A DNA stretch of 64,000 nucleotides from Leucobacter chromiisoli (GCF_016522505.1 NZ_JAEHOH010000006.1:239004-303003); one strand, 5' to 3'; positions 45,242 to 54,316 are shown, numbered from the stretch's first letter. Translations and numbers: made by a program. Notes: generated from the sequence alone by a model not told the origin.

Positions 45242-46246
45242 TCAGTTCCGCCCCGCACCGCCGGCGGCGATCGGCAGGCCCTGGATCCATTGCGACGCGA
45301 CCAGCGTGGCGGTGCCCGCCGCCTGCTCGGGCCCGAGCCCGGATGCGATGCCGTAGAGCAGACCGGCCGAGGCGGAGTCTCCGGCCCCGTTGGTCGTGAC
45401 GACCTGAGCGATGTCGCGGGCGGGAGCCCAGCTGGTGGAGCCGGCCCACGCGTCGGAGAGCGACTCCAGCACACGGCCGCCCGCCGCCAGACGCTCGGCG
45501 GAGGCGACCCGCACGAGCAGGCCGTCCTCGCCGGCCGAGAGCATCACGATGCCCGCCCCGGCCTCGATCATCTCGTCGGCGAGGGCGAGCAGCCCCTCCT
45601 TCGTCGACACCGGCCCGGTCTCGAGCGCCGAGGTGAGGTCGTCGAGGCTCGGCGAGAACACGTCGACCTCGGGGAGCGTGCGCGCGAGGATGCCGTGCCA
45701 GTCGAGCTGCCCGATGGGCGAGGTCTGGTCGACGACGGCCAGGTCGAGCGAGGTCGTGACCCCCTCCCGGCGCGCGCGCTGCATGAGGGCGACGAGCGGG
45801 GCCCCGTCGTCGGTGAGCAGTCCCGGCACGAGGGACGGGTAGCCGACGTGGAGCAGGTCGATGCCCGCGAGATCGACCCCCGTGCCGTCGAACTCGCCGT
45901 TGGCCCCGGTGTGGTGCCAGAAGCTCCGGTTCATGCCGGCCGGCTCGATGACGATCGAGTACGAGGTGCCCGAGCCGTCGGACACGCGGATCTCGCTCGT
46001 GTCGAGCCCGGTCCCGGCGATGTCGCGCACGACCGCCCGGCCGAGGTCGTCGTCGCCGACCATGCCCGCGAGCCTCGGCGACGCGTCGAGGGCGTGCAGC
46101 ACCCGCCCGACGTTGACGATGCAGCCGCCGGGATTGATCGTCAGCGGGCCGACGTCGTAGAGGTGGCCGGGGGTCATGCCGATCCCGAGCGGCAGCTTCG
46201 GGGTGAGGTCTGCGCAGACGTGGCCTGCTACGGCGATGTTGAACAA
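45242..46246 (-). CDS. PfkB-family sugar kinase
   Basis: A 334-residue ribokinase-type kinase. The N-terminal glycine motif is LTINPGGCIVNVGRVL, the catalytic anion-hole motif TTNGAGDSASAG near residue 293 holds the base Asp, and the ATP site follows. I chose the TTG at 46246 with GAGGAG upstream; longer frames read into the promoter region. With the adjacent aldolase and dehydrogenase it probably phosphorylates the sugar or polyol handled by this island. Substrate unknown. Confidence 0.87.
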   Translation of the reverse strand: MFNIAVAGHVCADLTPKLPLGIGMTPGHLYDVGPLTINPGGCIVNVGRVLHALDASPRLAGMVGDDDLGRAVVRDIAGTGLDTSEIRVSDGSGTSYSIVIEPAGMNRSFWHHTGANGEFDGTGVDLAGIDLLHVGYPSLVPGLLTDDGAPLVALMQRARREGVTTSLDLAVVDQTSPIGQLDWHGILARTLPEVDVFSPSLDDLTSALETGPVSTKEGLLALADEMIEAGAGIVMLSAGEDGLLVRVASAERLAAGGRVLESLSDAWAGSTSWAPARDIAQVVTTNGAGDSASAGLLYGIASGLGPEQAAGTATLVASQWIQGLPIAAGGAGRN

Positions 46247-46356
46247 ACGGGTCTCCTCTGTGTGCGGACGGGCGCGGTCGGGCGGCCCCTCGCGGCCCGG
46301 TCTTCTGCGCAGAATAGCAGGGTCGGCCGGGCGGTGAGGCCCCTTCCGGTCCATGC

Positions 46357-46385
46357 TAGACAACGTTGTCTCGGTTGGCTAGTAT
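46357..46385 (+). promoter_or_regulatory. Promoter with overlapping LacI-type operator before the aldolase
   Basis: TAGACA (46357-46362), a 17-nt spacer and TAGTAT (46380-46385) form a good promoter. The perfect 14-bp palindrome AGACAACGTTGTCT (46358-46371) with the central CG typical of LacI operators covers its -35. It lies 112 nt from the divergent pfkB start, so it may control both arms. Confidence 0.75.
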
Positions 46386-46430
46386 GGCTCGCGAACCATG
46401 ATCCCCAGGATCCACCAGGAAGGACCTCCA

Positions 46431-47270
46431 ATGGCGATGTACCGACTGAACCGGCTGTTCAACCCCGAATCGGGCCGCGCGCTCGACGTCGCGATCGACC
46501 ACGGCTTCTTCGGGGAGCGCAGCTTCCTCGACGGGACCGAGAACATCGCCAGGGCGATCTCGGTGCTGGTCGACGCGAACCCCGACGCGATCCAGCTCAC
46601 CCCCGGGCAGGGCCGCCTGCTGCAGCAGATGCCGGGCAAGGCGAAGCCCTCCCTGGTGATGCGCACCGACATCGCCAACGTCTACGGCGTGCCGCTCGAC
46701 GACCACCTCTACAGCCACCACTTCGCCGACGCGGTGGAGCAGGCCGTGCGCCTCGACGCGGTCGTCGTGGTCGCGAACCTCATGCAGCTGCCGAACCGCC
46801 CCGACGTCCGCGAGGCGAACATCAAGAGCATCATGGCGCTGAAGAAGGAGACCGAGCGCTACCAGATGCCGCTCATGATCGAGCCGCTCGTCATGCGCGA
46901 CAACAGCGAGAACGGCGCCTACCAGGTCGACGGCGACGTGCGGAAGATCGAGACCCTCGTGCGCCAGGCCGTCGAGCTCGGAGCCGACCTCATCAAGGCG
47001 GACTTCTGCGACGACGCGACCGAGTACCACCGCGTCATCGAGATGGCGGGCGACGTGCCCGTGCTGGTGCGCGGCGGCGGCCGCGCCTCCGACCGCGAGC
47101 TGCTCGAGCGCACCCGCATCGTGCTCGACCAGGGTGCCCAGGGGCTCGTCTACGGCCGCAACATCGTGCAGCACAGCGATCCCGCCGGCATCACCCGCGC
47201 GCTCATGGCGATGCTGCACCAGGACGCCGACGTCGAGACCGCTCTCGCGATGATCGGCGGGGCGGAGTAG
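46431..47270 (+). CDS. DhnA/FbaB-type class I aldolase
   Basis: A 279-residue TIM-barrel protein of the DeoC/FbaB superfamily (DhnA-like). ALDVAIDHGFFGE is the opening strand with the Asp-His pair; the Schiff-base Lys is in ELGADLIKADFCDD; VPVLVRGGGRASD and GLVYGRNIVQ form the phosphate site. Expected reaction: cleavage of a phosphorylated sugar or keto acid. AGGAAGGA precedes ATG 46431. It abuts the dehydrogenase gene (TAGTG, one-base overlap at 47270). Confidence 0.84.
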   Translation: MAMYRLNRLFNPESGRALDVAIDHGFFGERSFLDGTENIARAISVLVDANPDAIQLTPGQGRLLQQMPGKAKPSLVMRTDIANVYGVPLDDHLYSHHFADAVEQAVRLDAVVVVANLMQLPNRPDVREANIKSIMALKKETERYQMPLMIEPLVMRDNSENGAYQVDGDVRKIETLVRQAVELGADLIKADFCDDATEYHRVIEMAGDVPVLVRGGGRASDRELLERTRIVLDQGAQGLVYGRNIVQHSDPAGITRALMAMLHQDADVETALAMIGGAE

Positions 47271-48415
47271 TGCCGCAGGACGTCCGCATCGGGATCGTCG
47301 GCGCGGGGCTCATGGGGCGCGAGATCGCGACCGCGATCCAGCGCTGGCCGGCGCTCATCGACCACCCCTGCGCGCCCCGCGTCACGGCGGTGTGCGACAT
47401 CAACCCCGCCGCGATGGAGTGGTTCGAGCAGCTCGGCACCGTCGAGCTCTTCACGACCGACTTCGAGGAGCTGCTCGCGTCCGAGCAGGTGGACGTCGTC
47501 TACATCGCCGTCCGCCACGACCTGCACGAGGCGATGTACACGGCCGCGATCGCCGCCGGCAAGGACCTGCTCGCCGAGAAGCCGTTCGGCATCGACCTGG
47601 CGGCGGCGAGGCGCATCGTGCAGTCCATCGAGGAGCACCCCGAGAGCTTCGTGCGCTGCTCGAGCGAGATGCCGTTCTTCCCGGGTGCGCAGATGGCGAT
47701 CGACATCGTCCGGTCGGGCGGGATCGGTCGGGTCATCGAGGCCGAGAACAGCTTCTGGCACTCCAGCGACTTCGACCTCGAGAAACCGATCAACTGGAAG
47801 CGCCAGGCCCGCTTCTGCGGCGAGGCGGGCGTCATGAACGATCTCGGGCTGCACGCGCTGCACGTGCCGCTGCGCCTCGGCTGGGATCCGGATCGCCTGT
47901 TCGCGGTGCTGCAGGATCTCGTCCCCGAGCGCCCGGACGGCCAGGGCGGCACTGCCGTCTGCGACACCTTCGAGAACGCCCAGCTGCACGGCATCGTCGA
48001 GACGGAAGAGGGCGGGTTCCCCCTCTCGGTGTCCATGAAGCGCATCGCGCCGGGCGAGAAGAACACCTGGACCTTCCGCGCGATCGGGCTCGAGGGCGGT
48101 GTCGAGTTCTCGACGAAGAACCCCAAGCAGGTGCGCGTGCTCACCTCGTACACGTTGCCCGGGGGCGGCGTGGAGCAGGCGTGGTCGGCGATCGAGGCCG
48201 GTTCCCAGTCGGTGTGGCCGACCGTGACCGGCGGCATCTTCGAATCGGGCTTCTCCGATTCCATCCTGCAGATGTGGGCCGCCTTCCTCGCGGAGCGCGC
48301 GGGTCAGCTGGGCGACCGGTTCGGCTGCGTCAGGCCGGAGGAGGCCCTCCGCACTCACGAGATCTACGCGTCGGCGATCCGCTCGCACGAGGAGCGCTCG
48401 GTCGTCTCGGTGTGA
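47270..48415 (+). CDS. Gfo/Idh/MocA-family oxidoreductase
   Basis: A 381-residue NAD(P)-dependent dehydrogenase for a sugar, polyol or amino sugar. The Rossmann motif IGIVGAGLMGREIA is at residues 6-19, and the family EKP motif appears as LLAEKPFGID near 105. The C-terminal alpha/beta domain has NDLGLHALHVPLRLG with the typical catalytic Asp/His. GTG 47270 shares its G with the aldolase stop codon. With PfkB and the aldolase it suggests a three-step oxidative route; order of steps is not known. Confidence 0.88.
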   Translation: MPQDVRIGIVGAGLMGREIATAIQRWPALIDHPCAPRVTAVCDINPAAMEWFEQLGTVELFTTDFEELLASEQVDVVYIAVRHDLHEAMYTAAIAAGKDLLAEKPFGIDLAAARRIVQSIEEHPESFVRCSSEMPFFPGAQMAIDIVRSGGIGRVIEAENSFWHSSDFDLEKPINWKRQARFCGEAGVMNDLGLHALHVPLRLGWDPDRLFAVLQDLVPERPDGQGGTAVCDTFENAQLHGIVETEEGGFPLSVSMKRIAPGEKNTWTFRAIGLEGGVEFSTKNPKQVRVLTSYTLPGGGVEQAWSAIEAGSQSVWPTVTGGIFESGFSDSILQMWAAFLAERAGQLGDRFGCVRPEEALRTHEIYASAIRSHEERSVVSV

Positions 48416-48431
48416 CCCGCGAACTGCGGGC

Positions 48432-49094
48432 TCAGGAGACGCCGGGTGCGATGCCGTACGACCAGAGCACCTCGTTCAAGACCCGCTGCGTGATCCACAC
48501 GATCCACGCCGTCATGCCGATGAGGTACGCCGCATAGAGCGCGATGTGGGTCCAGAGCGGCCAGCCGGGGGTGTCCCCGACCTTGCGCAGCACGACGTGC
48601 CGGCCGATGAGGTAGACGATCGCGCCGAGGAACGCGAAGGCCCAGTGGAACGGCCGGACGACTCCGATGCCGACGAGGCGGCGGTAGTCGCGGTACGCCG
48701 CCACGACGGTCATGGCCATCACGCCCCAGCTGAGGACGGTGATCCCGAGCAGATAGCCCGCGTAGGCGAGCAGGCCCGACGGGTCGCCGGACAGCGTCGC
48801 CCGGATGTAGCCGGAGAAGTCGAAGAAGAAGACCGCGGGTGCGATCGCGAACGGCACGATCGCCGTCGTCCAGGTCCAGCCGTTGTCGACCGAGGCGCCA
48901 GGCGGCAGCGCCGGGCGCCGGGGAGGTGCGCCGGATCGGTCGACGTCCTGCGTCGCTCGCTCCCGGCCCGCCGGTTCCCGGTCTCCCGGCGCGGCGGGAG
49001 CCGTGTGCTCGGTCCATGCCGTCCCGTCCCACCATCGGACGGCGCCGGATCCGTCCGCGTACCAGCCGGGGGAGATGGTGCTCTGCTCGTCCAT
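48432..49094 (-). CDS. DUF2510 membrane protein
   Basis: A 220-residue protein with an N-terminal DUF2510 module (SPGWYADGSGAVRWWDGTAWTE split over residues 8-30), a Pro/Arg-rich linker, then five predicted membrane segments. DUF2510 is a short Trp-rich actinobacterial domain of unknown role usually fused to membrane proteins. TAGGCT on the minus strand (49101-49106) ends 6 nt before ATG 49094, supporting a leaderless start there rather than the GTG one codon earlier. Confidence 0.82.
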   Translation of the reverse strand: MDEQSTISPGWYADGSGAVRWWDGTAWTEHTAPAAPGDREPAGRERATQDVDRSGAPPRRPALPPGASVDNGWTWTTAIVPFAIAPAVFFFDFSGYIRATLSGDPSGLLAYAGYLLGITVLSWGVMAMTVVAAYRDYRRLVGIGVVRPFHWAFAFLGAIVYLIGRHVVLRKVGDTPGWPLWTHIALYAAYLIGMTAWIVWITQRVLNEVLWSYGIAPGVS

Positions 49095-49289
49095 CACCCC
49101 AGCCTAACCTCCGGGCGGAGGCGGTGGTCGGGCTCTGCCGGGCTCCGCGCGCCCGCGCGCGCGTAGCGGTTCTGCGGCGAGACGACAACCCGCTGGCGAG
49201 GTCGGCGAACTCTTTTCTACGTTAACCCGAACTACTTCCCTCCGGACCCGCGGAGCAGTCCGGCGGACGACGAACGAAGGAGAGTGGGC

Positions 49290-51002
49290 ATGATCGGGAG
49301 AGGGATCGCGGACACCGCCTCGGCATGGAGGGCGAGGCTGATCGCCGAGACGGCCCCCGCGCAGGAGGACGACCTCACGGACACCGCGCTTCCCCTCGAC
49401 GTCTGGCACTGGGTGCTGGTGATCATCCCGATCGTCGTGCTGCTGTTCCTCTACGTCGGGCGGCGCTGGGCGGGGCCCGAAGCGGCGCCGATCGGGCTCG
49501 CGCTGAGCGTGATCATCGCCGCGACCTTCTTCCAGACGCCCTGGGAGACGCTCTCGGTCGCGGGCGCGAAGGGGATCTGGGACGCGCTGCCGATCATCCT
49601 GGTGGTCGTCGCGGCGCTCATCCTCTACCGCGTGGGCACGGCCGCCGGGGCCTTCGTCTCCATCAGGAGAGGCGTGGAGCGGTACTCGAAGAACCGGGTG
49701 TTCCTCGTGCTCGCCTTCGGGTGGATCTTCGCCTCCTTCGCCCAGGGGATCGTGGGGTTCGGCACGCCCATGGTGATCGTGGCGCCGATCCTGCTCGCGC
49801 TCGGGGTGAAGCCCCTCTACGCCGTGCTCGTCGCGCTCATCGGACACTCGTGGGCGAACTTCTTCGGCACCCTCGGCGTCGGCTGGCTCGCGACCGAGCA
49901 GGTGGTGGAGCTTGAGGACACGGCGATGACCGCGGTGCTCACCGCGCTCGTGCTCCTCATCCCCATCGCGGCCAGCGGTCTCGGGATCGCGTGGATGGTC
50001 GGGCGCGGGCGCGCCGTCGTCCACGCGCTGCCGTTCATCGGCGTGCAGACGCTCGTGCTCGGCGGCGTGCAGCTGGGCGTCGTCTTCTTCAGCCCCGAGC
50101 TCTCGACGTTCCTCGCGGGCTCGGCCGCGCTGCTGATGCTGCTCGTGCTGGCGCGCTGGAAGCGCTACAGCGAGCCGGTGGAGCTCGAGAACACGCCGGC
50201 GCTCGAGGAGGAGGCGGACTCGGAGGAGGACGCCGAGGACGAGGCGAAGCCCGTCATGAGCCTGTGGATGGCCCTCACCCCCTACGGGATCCTCACCGTG
50301 CTCTCGGTCGCGGTGCTGCTCATCCCGCCGGTCGAGTCGTTCCTCGGCCGGCTCGCGTTCGCCCTGCCCTTCGCGGAGACGACCACGGGCTACGACGTCG
50401 TGATCGACGCGGAGGACGCCTACGCCCCCTACACGCCCCTCACCCATCCGAGCGGCCTGTTGCTCCTCGCGGTGCTGGCGACCCTGTTGATCTACCGCTC
50501 GCGCGGCTACTTCGCGAAGTGGCGGGATCGCAGCGACCCCCCACCCGTCCTGCGAACGGCGCTCTCCGACGGGGCGCCCGCGATCGCCTCGATCGTGGTG
50601 TTCCTCGTGCTCGCGAGCGTCATGAGCCACTCCGGGCAGGTGGACGTGCTCGCGCTCGGCATCGCGCAGGTCACCGCGCCCCTCGTCTACGCGTTCGCCA
50701 CGCCCCTCGTCGGTGTCGTCGGCGCGCTCGTCACGAGCAGCAGCACGTCGTCGAACATCCTCTTCGCCCCGCTGCAGGACGCGGTCTCCCGCTCCCTCGA
50801 CCTGCCGCAGGCCGCCGTGCTCGCCGGGCAGAACGCCGGTGGATCCATCGGCAACGTGGTGGCCCCGGTGAACCTGACGCTCGGCGCGAGCGCGGTCGGG
50901 ATCGCTGGGCAGGAGGGGAGTCTCCTGCGCATCGCCGCCCTCTGGATGGTTCCCGTCGCGATCCTCGTCGGGATCGCGACCATGCTCTTCACGCTCATCT
51001 GA
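49290..51002 (+). CDS. LctP-family carboxylate permease
   Basis: A 570-residue member of the lactate permease family (proton-coupled L-lactate/glycolate uptake). Family blocks: FASFAQGIVGFGTPMVIVAPIL, GHSWANFFGTLGVGWLA, SSSTSSNILFAPLQ and GQNAGGSIGNVVAPVNL as separate stretches; about 13 membrane segments. A very acidic loop near residue 305 (EEEADSEEDAEDE) is unusual. ATG 49290 has AAGGAG 7 nt upstream. No lactate dehydrogenase genes are adjacent; instead a small membrane protein and a gamma-glutamyltransferase-like gene follow, so the natural substrate may not be lactate. Confidence 0.88.
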   Translation: MIGRGIADTASAWRARLIAETAPAQEDDLTDTALPLDVWHWVLVIIPIVVLLFLYVGRRWAGPEAAPIGLALSVIIAATFFQTPWETLSVAGAKGIWDALPIILVVVAALILYRVGTAAGAFVSIRRGVERYSKNRVFLVLAFGWIFASFAQGIVGFGTPMVIVAPILLALGVKPLYAVLVALIGHSWANFFGTLGVGWLATEQVVELEDTAMTAVLTALVLLIPIAASGLGIAWMVGRGRAVVHALPFIGVQTLVLGGVQLGVVFFSPELSTFLAGSAALLMLLVLARWKRYSEPVELENTPALEEEADSEEDAEDEAKPVMSLWMALTPYGILTVLSVAVLLIPPVESFLGRLAFALPFAETTTGYDVVIDAEDAYAPYTPLTHPSGLLLLAVLATLLIYRSRGYFAKWRDRSDPPPVLRTALSDGAPAIASIVVFLVLASVMSHSGQVDVLALGIAQVTAPLVYAFATPLVGVVGALVTSSSTSSNILFAPLQDAVSRSLDLPQAAVLAGQNAGGSIGNVVAPVNLTLGASAVGIAGQEGSLLRIAALWMVPVAILVGIATMLFTLI

Positions 51003-51026
51003 TCGTCACGACGAAAGGAATCCCGC

Positions 51027-51203
51027 ATGTCGACCGATACCTGGCAGATCGCGGCGGTGGTGGCCATGGTCGCCTCGCTGCCGCTGCTGGCGTGGGCCGG
51101 CAACGCCGAGGCGCTCGCCGGCGGCGTCGCCGGGGGCGCCGTGTTCACCGTGGGCGCGGCGGCCCTCACCGTGCTGCGCTTCGCACCGACCGAGGAGGAC
51201 TGA
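51027..51203 (+). CDS. 58-residue membrane protein between LctP and GGT genes
   Basis: A short gene with an AAAGGAA site 7 nt before ATG 51027. The product (starts MSTDTWQIAAVVAMVAS, ends FAPTEED) has two predicted membrane helices, about residues 7-23 and 29-50, joined by a GNAEALAGG turn, and an acidic tail. Three bases separate its stop from the GGT start, and 24 from LctP. It could be a small subunit of the transporter. No family recognised. Confidence 0.72.
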   Translation: MSTDTWQIAAVVAMVASLPLLAWAGNAEALAGGVAGGAVFTVGAAALTVLRFAPTEED

Positions 51204-51205
51204 CC

Positions 51206-52852
51206 ATGCACGCCGATGGACCGCTGACCGGACGACCGCCCGCGGTGGCCGAGAGGGGGATGGTCGCGACGCCCCACGCCCTTGCGACGGAGGCCGGGGT
51301 GGTCGCCCTCCGCCGAGGCGGATCGGCGGTCGACGCCGCCATCGCCGCGAACGCCGTGCTCTGCGTCGTCTACCCGCACATGGCCGGGCTCGGCGGCGAC
51401 GCCTTCGCGCTCATCAAGCGTCCGGGCACCCCGCTCGAGGCCCTCAACGCGAGCGGCCCGGCGGGGGCGGCGGCCCACCGGGACTGGTACGCGCAGCGCG
51501 GCTGGACCGACGCCATCCCCGACCGGGGACCGGCAGCGGCGCTCACCGTGCCGGGCGCCGTCGACGGCTGGCGGATCGCGCACGAGCGCCACGGCCGTCT
51601 CGACTGGAGCGAGTTGTTCGCCGACGCCATCCGGCTGGCGCGGGAGGGGTTCGCCGTCGGCCGGTCGCTCGCCTCGTGGTATCCGAAGGACGCCGGACTG
51701 CTGCGGGACTGCGCCGAGTCGTCGCGCGTCTTCCTCTCCGACGGCCGGCCGCTTCGGCTCGGCGAGCGCCTGCGCAACCCGGACCTCGCCCGCACCCTGG
51801 AGCTGGTCGCCGATCGCGGCGCCCGCGGCGCGTTCTACGAGGGCGAGGTCGCGGAGCGGCTGTGCGCGGGGATCGACGGCAGCCCGCTGGAGCCCGACGA
51901 TTTCGCGGGCTACGCGGCCGAGTGGGTGGACCCGATCCTGGGCGGCTACCGGGGCAAGACCGTCGCGCAGTTGCCCCCGAACACCCAGGGGTTCACGGTG
52001 CTGCAGATCCTTGGCATGATCGAGAACTACGACGTGGCCTCATGGTCCGACCTCGGCGTCGACTACCTCCACCACGTCATCGAGGCGACGAAGCTCTCCT
52101 TCGCGGATCGGGACGCGTGGCTCACGGACCCCGACCACGAGCACGTGCCCGTCGAGGAACTGCTCGGCTCGGACTATCTGCGGGGGCGATCGGCGGAGAT
52201 CGCGCGGGACGCCTCGCTCGACATGGGCGACGTCCCCTCCGGCGTGCCGGGCGGGTGGACGGGCGAGCGGGCCGTGCCGGGCGGCGACACCTGCTACCTC
52301 AGCGCGGTCGACGAGGACGGCACGTTCGTCTCGCTCATCCAGTCGATCTACCACGACTTCGGCTCGGGGGTGGTCGCCGAGGGCACGGGGGTGCTGCTGC
52401 AGAACCGCGGTTCCTTCTTCGAGCTCGACGCCGAGCACCACAACTCGCTCGAACCCGACAAGCGCACCTTCCACACGCTCATCCCGGCCATGATGCTCGA
52501 CGGCGACGAGCCCTGGGCCGCGCTCGGCAGCATGGGCGGTGAGGGGCAGCCGCAGACGCAGGTGGCGATGATCACCAGGATGCTCGACTTCGGCTACGAC
52601 GTGCAGCAAGCCATCGAGGCCCCGCGGTGGCTGACGGGGCGCACCTGGGGGAGCGAGTCGCAGGACCTGTGGCTCGAGGGCCGCATCCCGGACCCCGTGG
52701 TCCACGAGCTCGAGCGGCTCGGGCAGCCCGTGCGGATGCTGCCCGACTGGGACGACAACACGGGGCACGCCCAGGCGATCCGACGGACCGAGAACGGCTT
52801 CCTCGAGGGCGGGGCCGATCCGCGCGGCGACGGCCTGGCGCTCGGCTACTGA
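51206..52852 (+). CDS. Gamma-glutamyltransferase-family protein (YwrD-like)
   Basis: A 548-residue Ntn-hydrolase with no signal peptide, so probably cytoplasmic like YwrD-type members. The N-terminal GMVATPHALATEAGVVALRRGGSA-type opening (split at residues 18-41) and DAAIAANAVLCVV are typical; autoprocessing and the nucleophile would be the Thr of GGDTCYLSAVD near residue 360; the lid-side GSMGGEGQPQTQ block follows. It should hydrolyse or transfer gamma-glutamyl groups. GAGGAG precedes ATG 51206. It closes the LctP operon. Confidence 0.88.
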   Translation: MHADGPLTGRPPAVAERGMVATPHALATEAGVVALRRGGSAVDAAIAANAVLCVVYPHMAGLGGDAFALIKRPGTPLEALNASGPAGAAAHRDWYAQRGWTDAIPDRGPAAALTVPGAVDGWRIAHERHGRLDWSELFADAIRLAREGFAVGRSLASWYPKDAGLLRDCAESSRVFLSDGRPLRLGERLRNPDLARTLELVADRGARGAFYEGEVAERLCAGIDGSPLEPDDFAGYAAEWVDPILGGYRGKTVAQLPPNTQGFTVLQILGMIENYDVASWSDLGVDYLHHVIEATKLSFADRDAWLTDPDHEHVPVEELLGSDYLRGRSAEIARDASLDMGDVPSGVPGGWTGERAVPGGDTCYLSAVDEDGTFVSLIQSIYHDFGSGVVAEGTGVLLQNRGSFFELDAEHHNSLEPDKRTFHTLIPAMMLDGDEPWAALGSMGGEGQPQTQVAMITRMLDFGYDVQQAIEAPRWLTGRTWGSESQDLWLEGRIPDPVVHELERLGQPVRMLPDWDDNTGHAQAIRRTENGFLEGGADPRGDGLALGY

Positions 52853-52868
52853 TCGGCGCCGGAAACGA

Positions 52869-52906
52869 CGTGCGGCCCGCCTCGCCGAGGCGAGACGGGC
52901 CGCACG
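52869..52906. terminator. Bidirectional terminator between GGT and the aminotransferase
   Basis: Perfect 11-bp outer arms (CGTGCGGCCCG at 52869-52879, complement at 52896-52906) with an inner CTCGCC/GGCGAG stem, between convergent genes. Confidence 0.8.
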
Positions 52907-52919
52907 CGGTGCAGAGGGA

Positions 52920-54314
52920 TCAGATCTTCGAGGAAGCGTCCTTGAGCACGCTGCGCAGGATCCCGCCGATCTCCGCGAACTCGGCCGGGCCGATGGTCAG
53001 CGGAGGCGCGAGCTGGATGACGGGGTCTCCCCGGTCGTCGGCGCGGCAGTAGAGGCCGGCCTCCCAGAGCGCGGGGGACAGGTAGTCGCGGAGCAGCCGG
53101 TTCGACTCCTCCTCGTTGAAGGTCTCCTTGGTCGCCTTGTCCTTGACGAGCTCGATGCCGAAGAAGTAGCCCTCGCCGCGCACGTCGCCGACGATGTCGA
53201 TGTCGAGCAGCTTCTCGAGCTCGGCGCGGAACAGTGGGCTGTTCTCGCGGACGCGGCCGTTGAGGTCCTCCTCCTCGAAGATGTCGAGGTTCTCGAGGGC
53301 GGCCGCCGCCGCGGCCGGGTGGCCGGCGAAGGTGAAGCCGTGGTAGAAGGTGTTGTCCTCGGACAGGAAGGGCTCCGAGACCTTGTCGGCGACGATCATC
53401 GCGCCGAGGGGCACGTACCCGGAGGTGATGCCCTTCGCCGAGGTGATGATGTCGGGCTCGTAGCCGAGGGCCTTCGAGGCGAAGAAGTCGCCGACGCGGC
53501 CGTAGGCGCAGATGACCTCGTCGCTCACGAGCAGCACGTCGTACTGGTCGCAGATCTCGCGCACGCGCTTGAAGTAGCCGGGGGGCGGCGGGAAGCAGCC
53601 GCCCGAGTTCTGGACCGGCTCGAGGAACACGGCCGCGACGGTCTCGGGACCCTCGAAGAGGATCGCCTCCTCGATGCGGTTCGCGGCCCACTGGCCGAAC
53701 GCCTCGAGGTCGTCCGAGGGGGCGCCCATCTCGTCGGCGCGGTAGAAGTTGGTGTTCGGCACGCGGTGACCGCCCGGGGTCAGCGGCTCGTAGAACTTCT
53801 TCATGTCGGGGATGCCGGTGATGGCCAGCGCGCCCTGCGGGGTGCCGTGGTAGGCGACCGCGCGCGAGATGACCTTGTGCTTCATCGGCTGGCCCTTGAG
53901 CTTCCAGTAGTGCTTGGAGAGCTTGAAGGCGGACTCCACGGCCTCGCCGCCGCCGGTGGTGAAGAAGACCTTGTTCATCTCACCGGGCGCGTAGCTCGCG
54001 AGGCGCTCGGAGAGCTCGATCGCGGCGGGATGGGCGTAGGACCACAGCGGCATGAAGTCGAGCTGCTGCATCTGCTTGGCCGCAGCCTGCACGATGCGCT
54101 CGCGGCCGTGGCCCGCGTTCACCACGAAGAGGCCCGCGAGGCCGTCGATGTACTCCTTGCCGGCGGCGTCGTAGATCTTGTGGCCCTCGGCGCGGGTGAT
54201 GACGGGGATGCCGTCGTTGAGCACCTTGCGCGAGGTGAAGTGCGGCCACAGGTGGCCGGCCGCCTTGGCCTGCAGTGCGGCGGTGTCTACCGCGGCGGTG
54301 GGATCGTAGGACAT
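52920..54314 (-). CDS. Class III aminotransferase, putrescine/omega-amine:pyruvate type
   Basis: A 464-residue PLP enzyme. It has the beta-Ala/putrescine-pyruvate transaminase hallmarks: LWPHFTSRKVLN, DGLAGLFVVNAGHGR, the PLP-stacking VAYHG segment, the Asp of VSDEVICAYGRVGDFF near residue 259, and the Schiff-base Lys in SAKGITSGYVPLGA near 288. Next to an Lrp regulator and a PotDABC importer it most likely starts putrescine or related amine breakdown; the exact amine is inference. It begins 2 bases after the Lrp stop, so both are co-transcribed. Confidence 0.9.
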   Translation of the reverse strand: MSYDPTAAVDTAALQAKAAGHLWPHFTSRKVLNDGIPVITRAEGHKIYDAAGKEYIDGLAGLFVVNAGHGRERIVQAAAKQMQQLDFMPLWSYAHPAAIELSERLASYAPGEMNKVFFTTGGGEAVESAFKLSKHYWKLKGQPMKHKVISRAVAYHGTPQGALAITGIPDMKKFYEPLTPGGHRVPNTNFYRADEMGAPSDDLEAFGQWAANRIEEAILFEGPETVAAVFLEPVQNSGGCFPPPPGYFKRVREICDQYDVLLVSDEVICAYGRVGDFFASKALGYEPDIITSAKGITSGYVPLGAMIVADKVSEPFLSEDNTFYHGFTFAGHPAAAAAALENLDIFEEEDLNGRVRENSPLFRAELEKLLDIDIVGDVRGEGYFFGIELVKDKATKETFNEEESNRLLRDYLSPALWEAGLYCRADDRGDPVIQLAPPLTIGPAEFAEIGGILRSVLKDASSKI

Positions 54315-54316
54315 GG

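Noticed and set aside
48416..48430. Hairpin CCCGC-GAACT-GCGGG as terminator between the Gfo/Idh gene and DUF2510
   Set aside because: The 5-bp stem is too weak compared with the other hairpins of the window to call.
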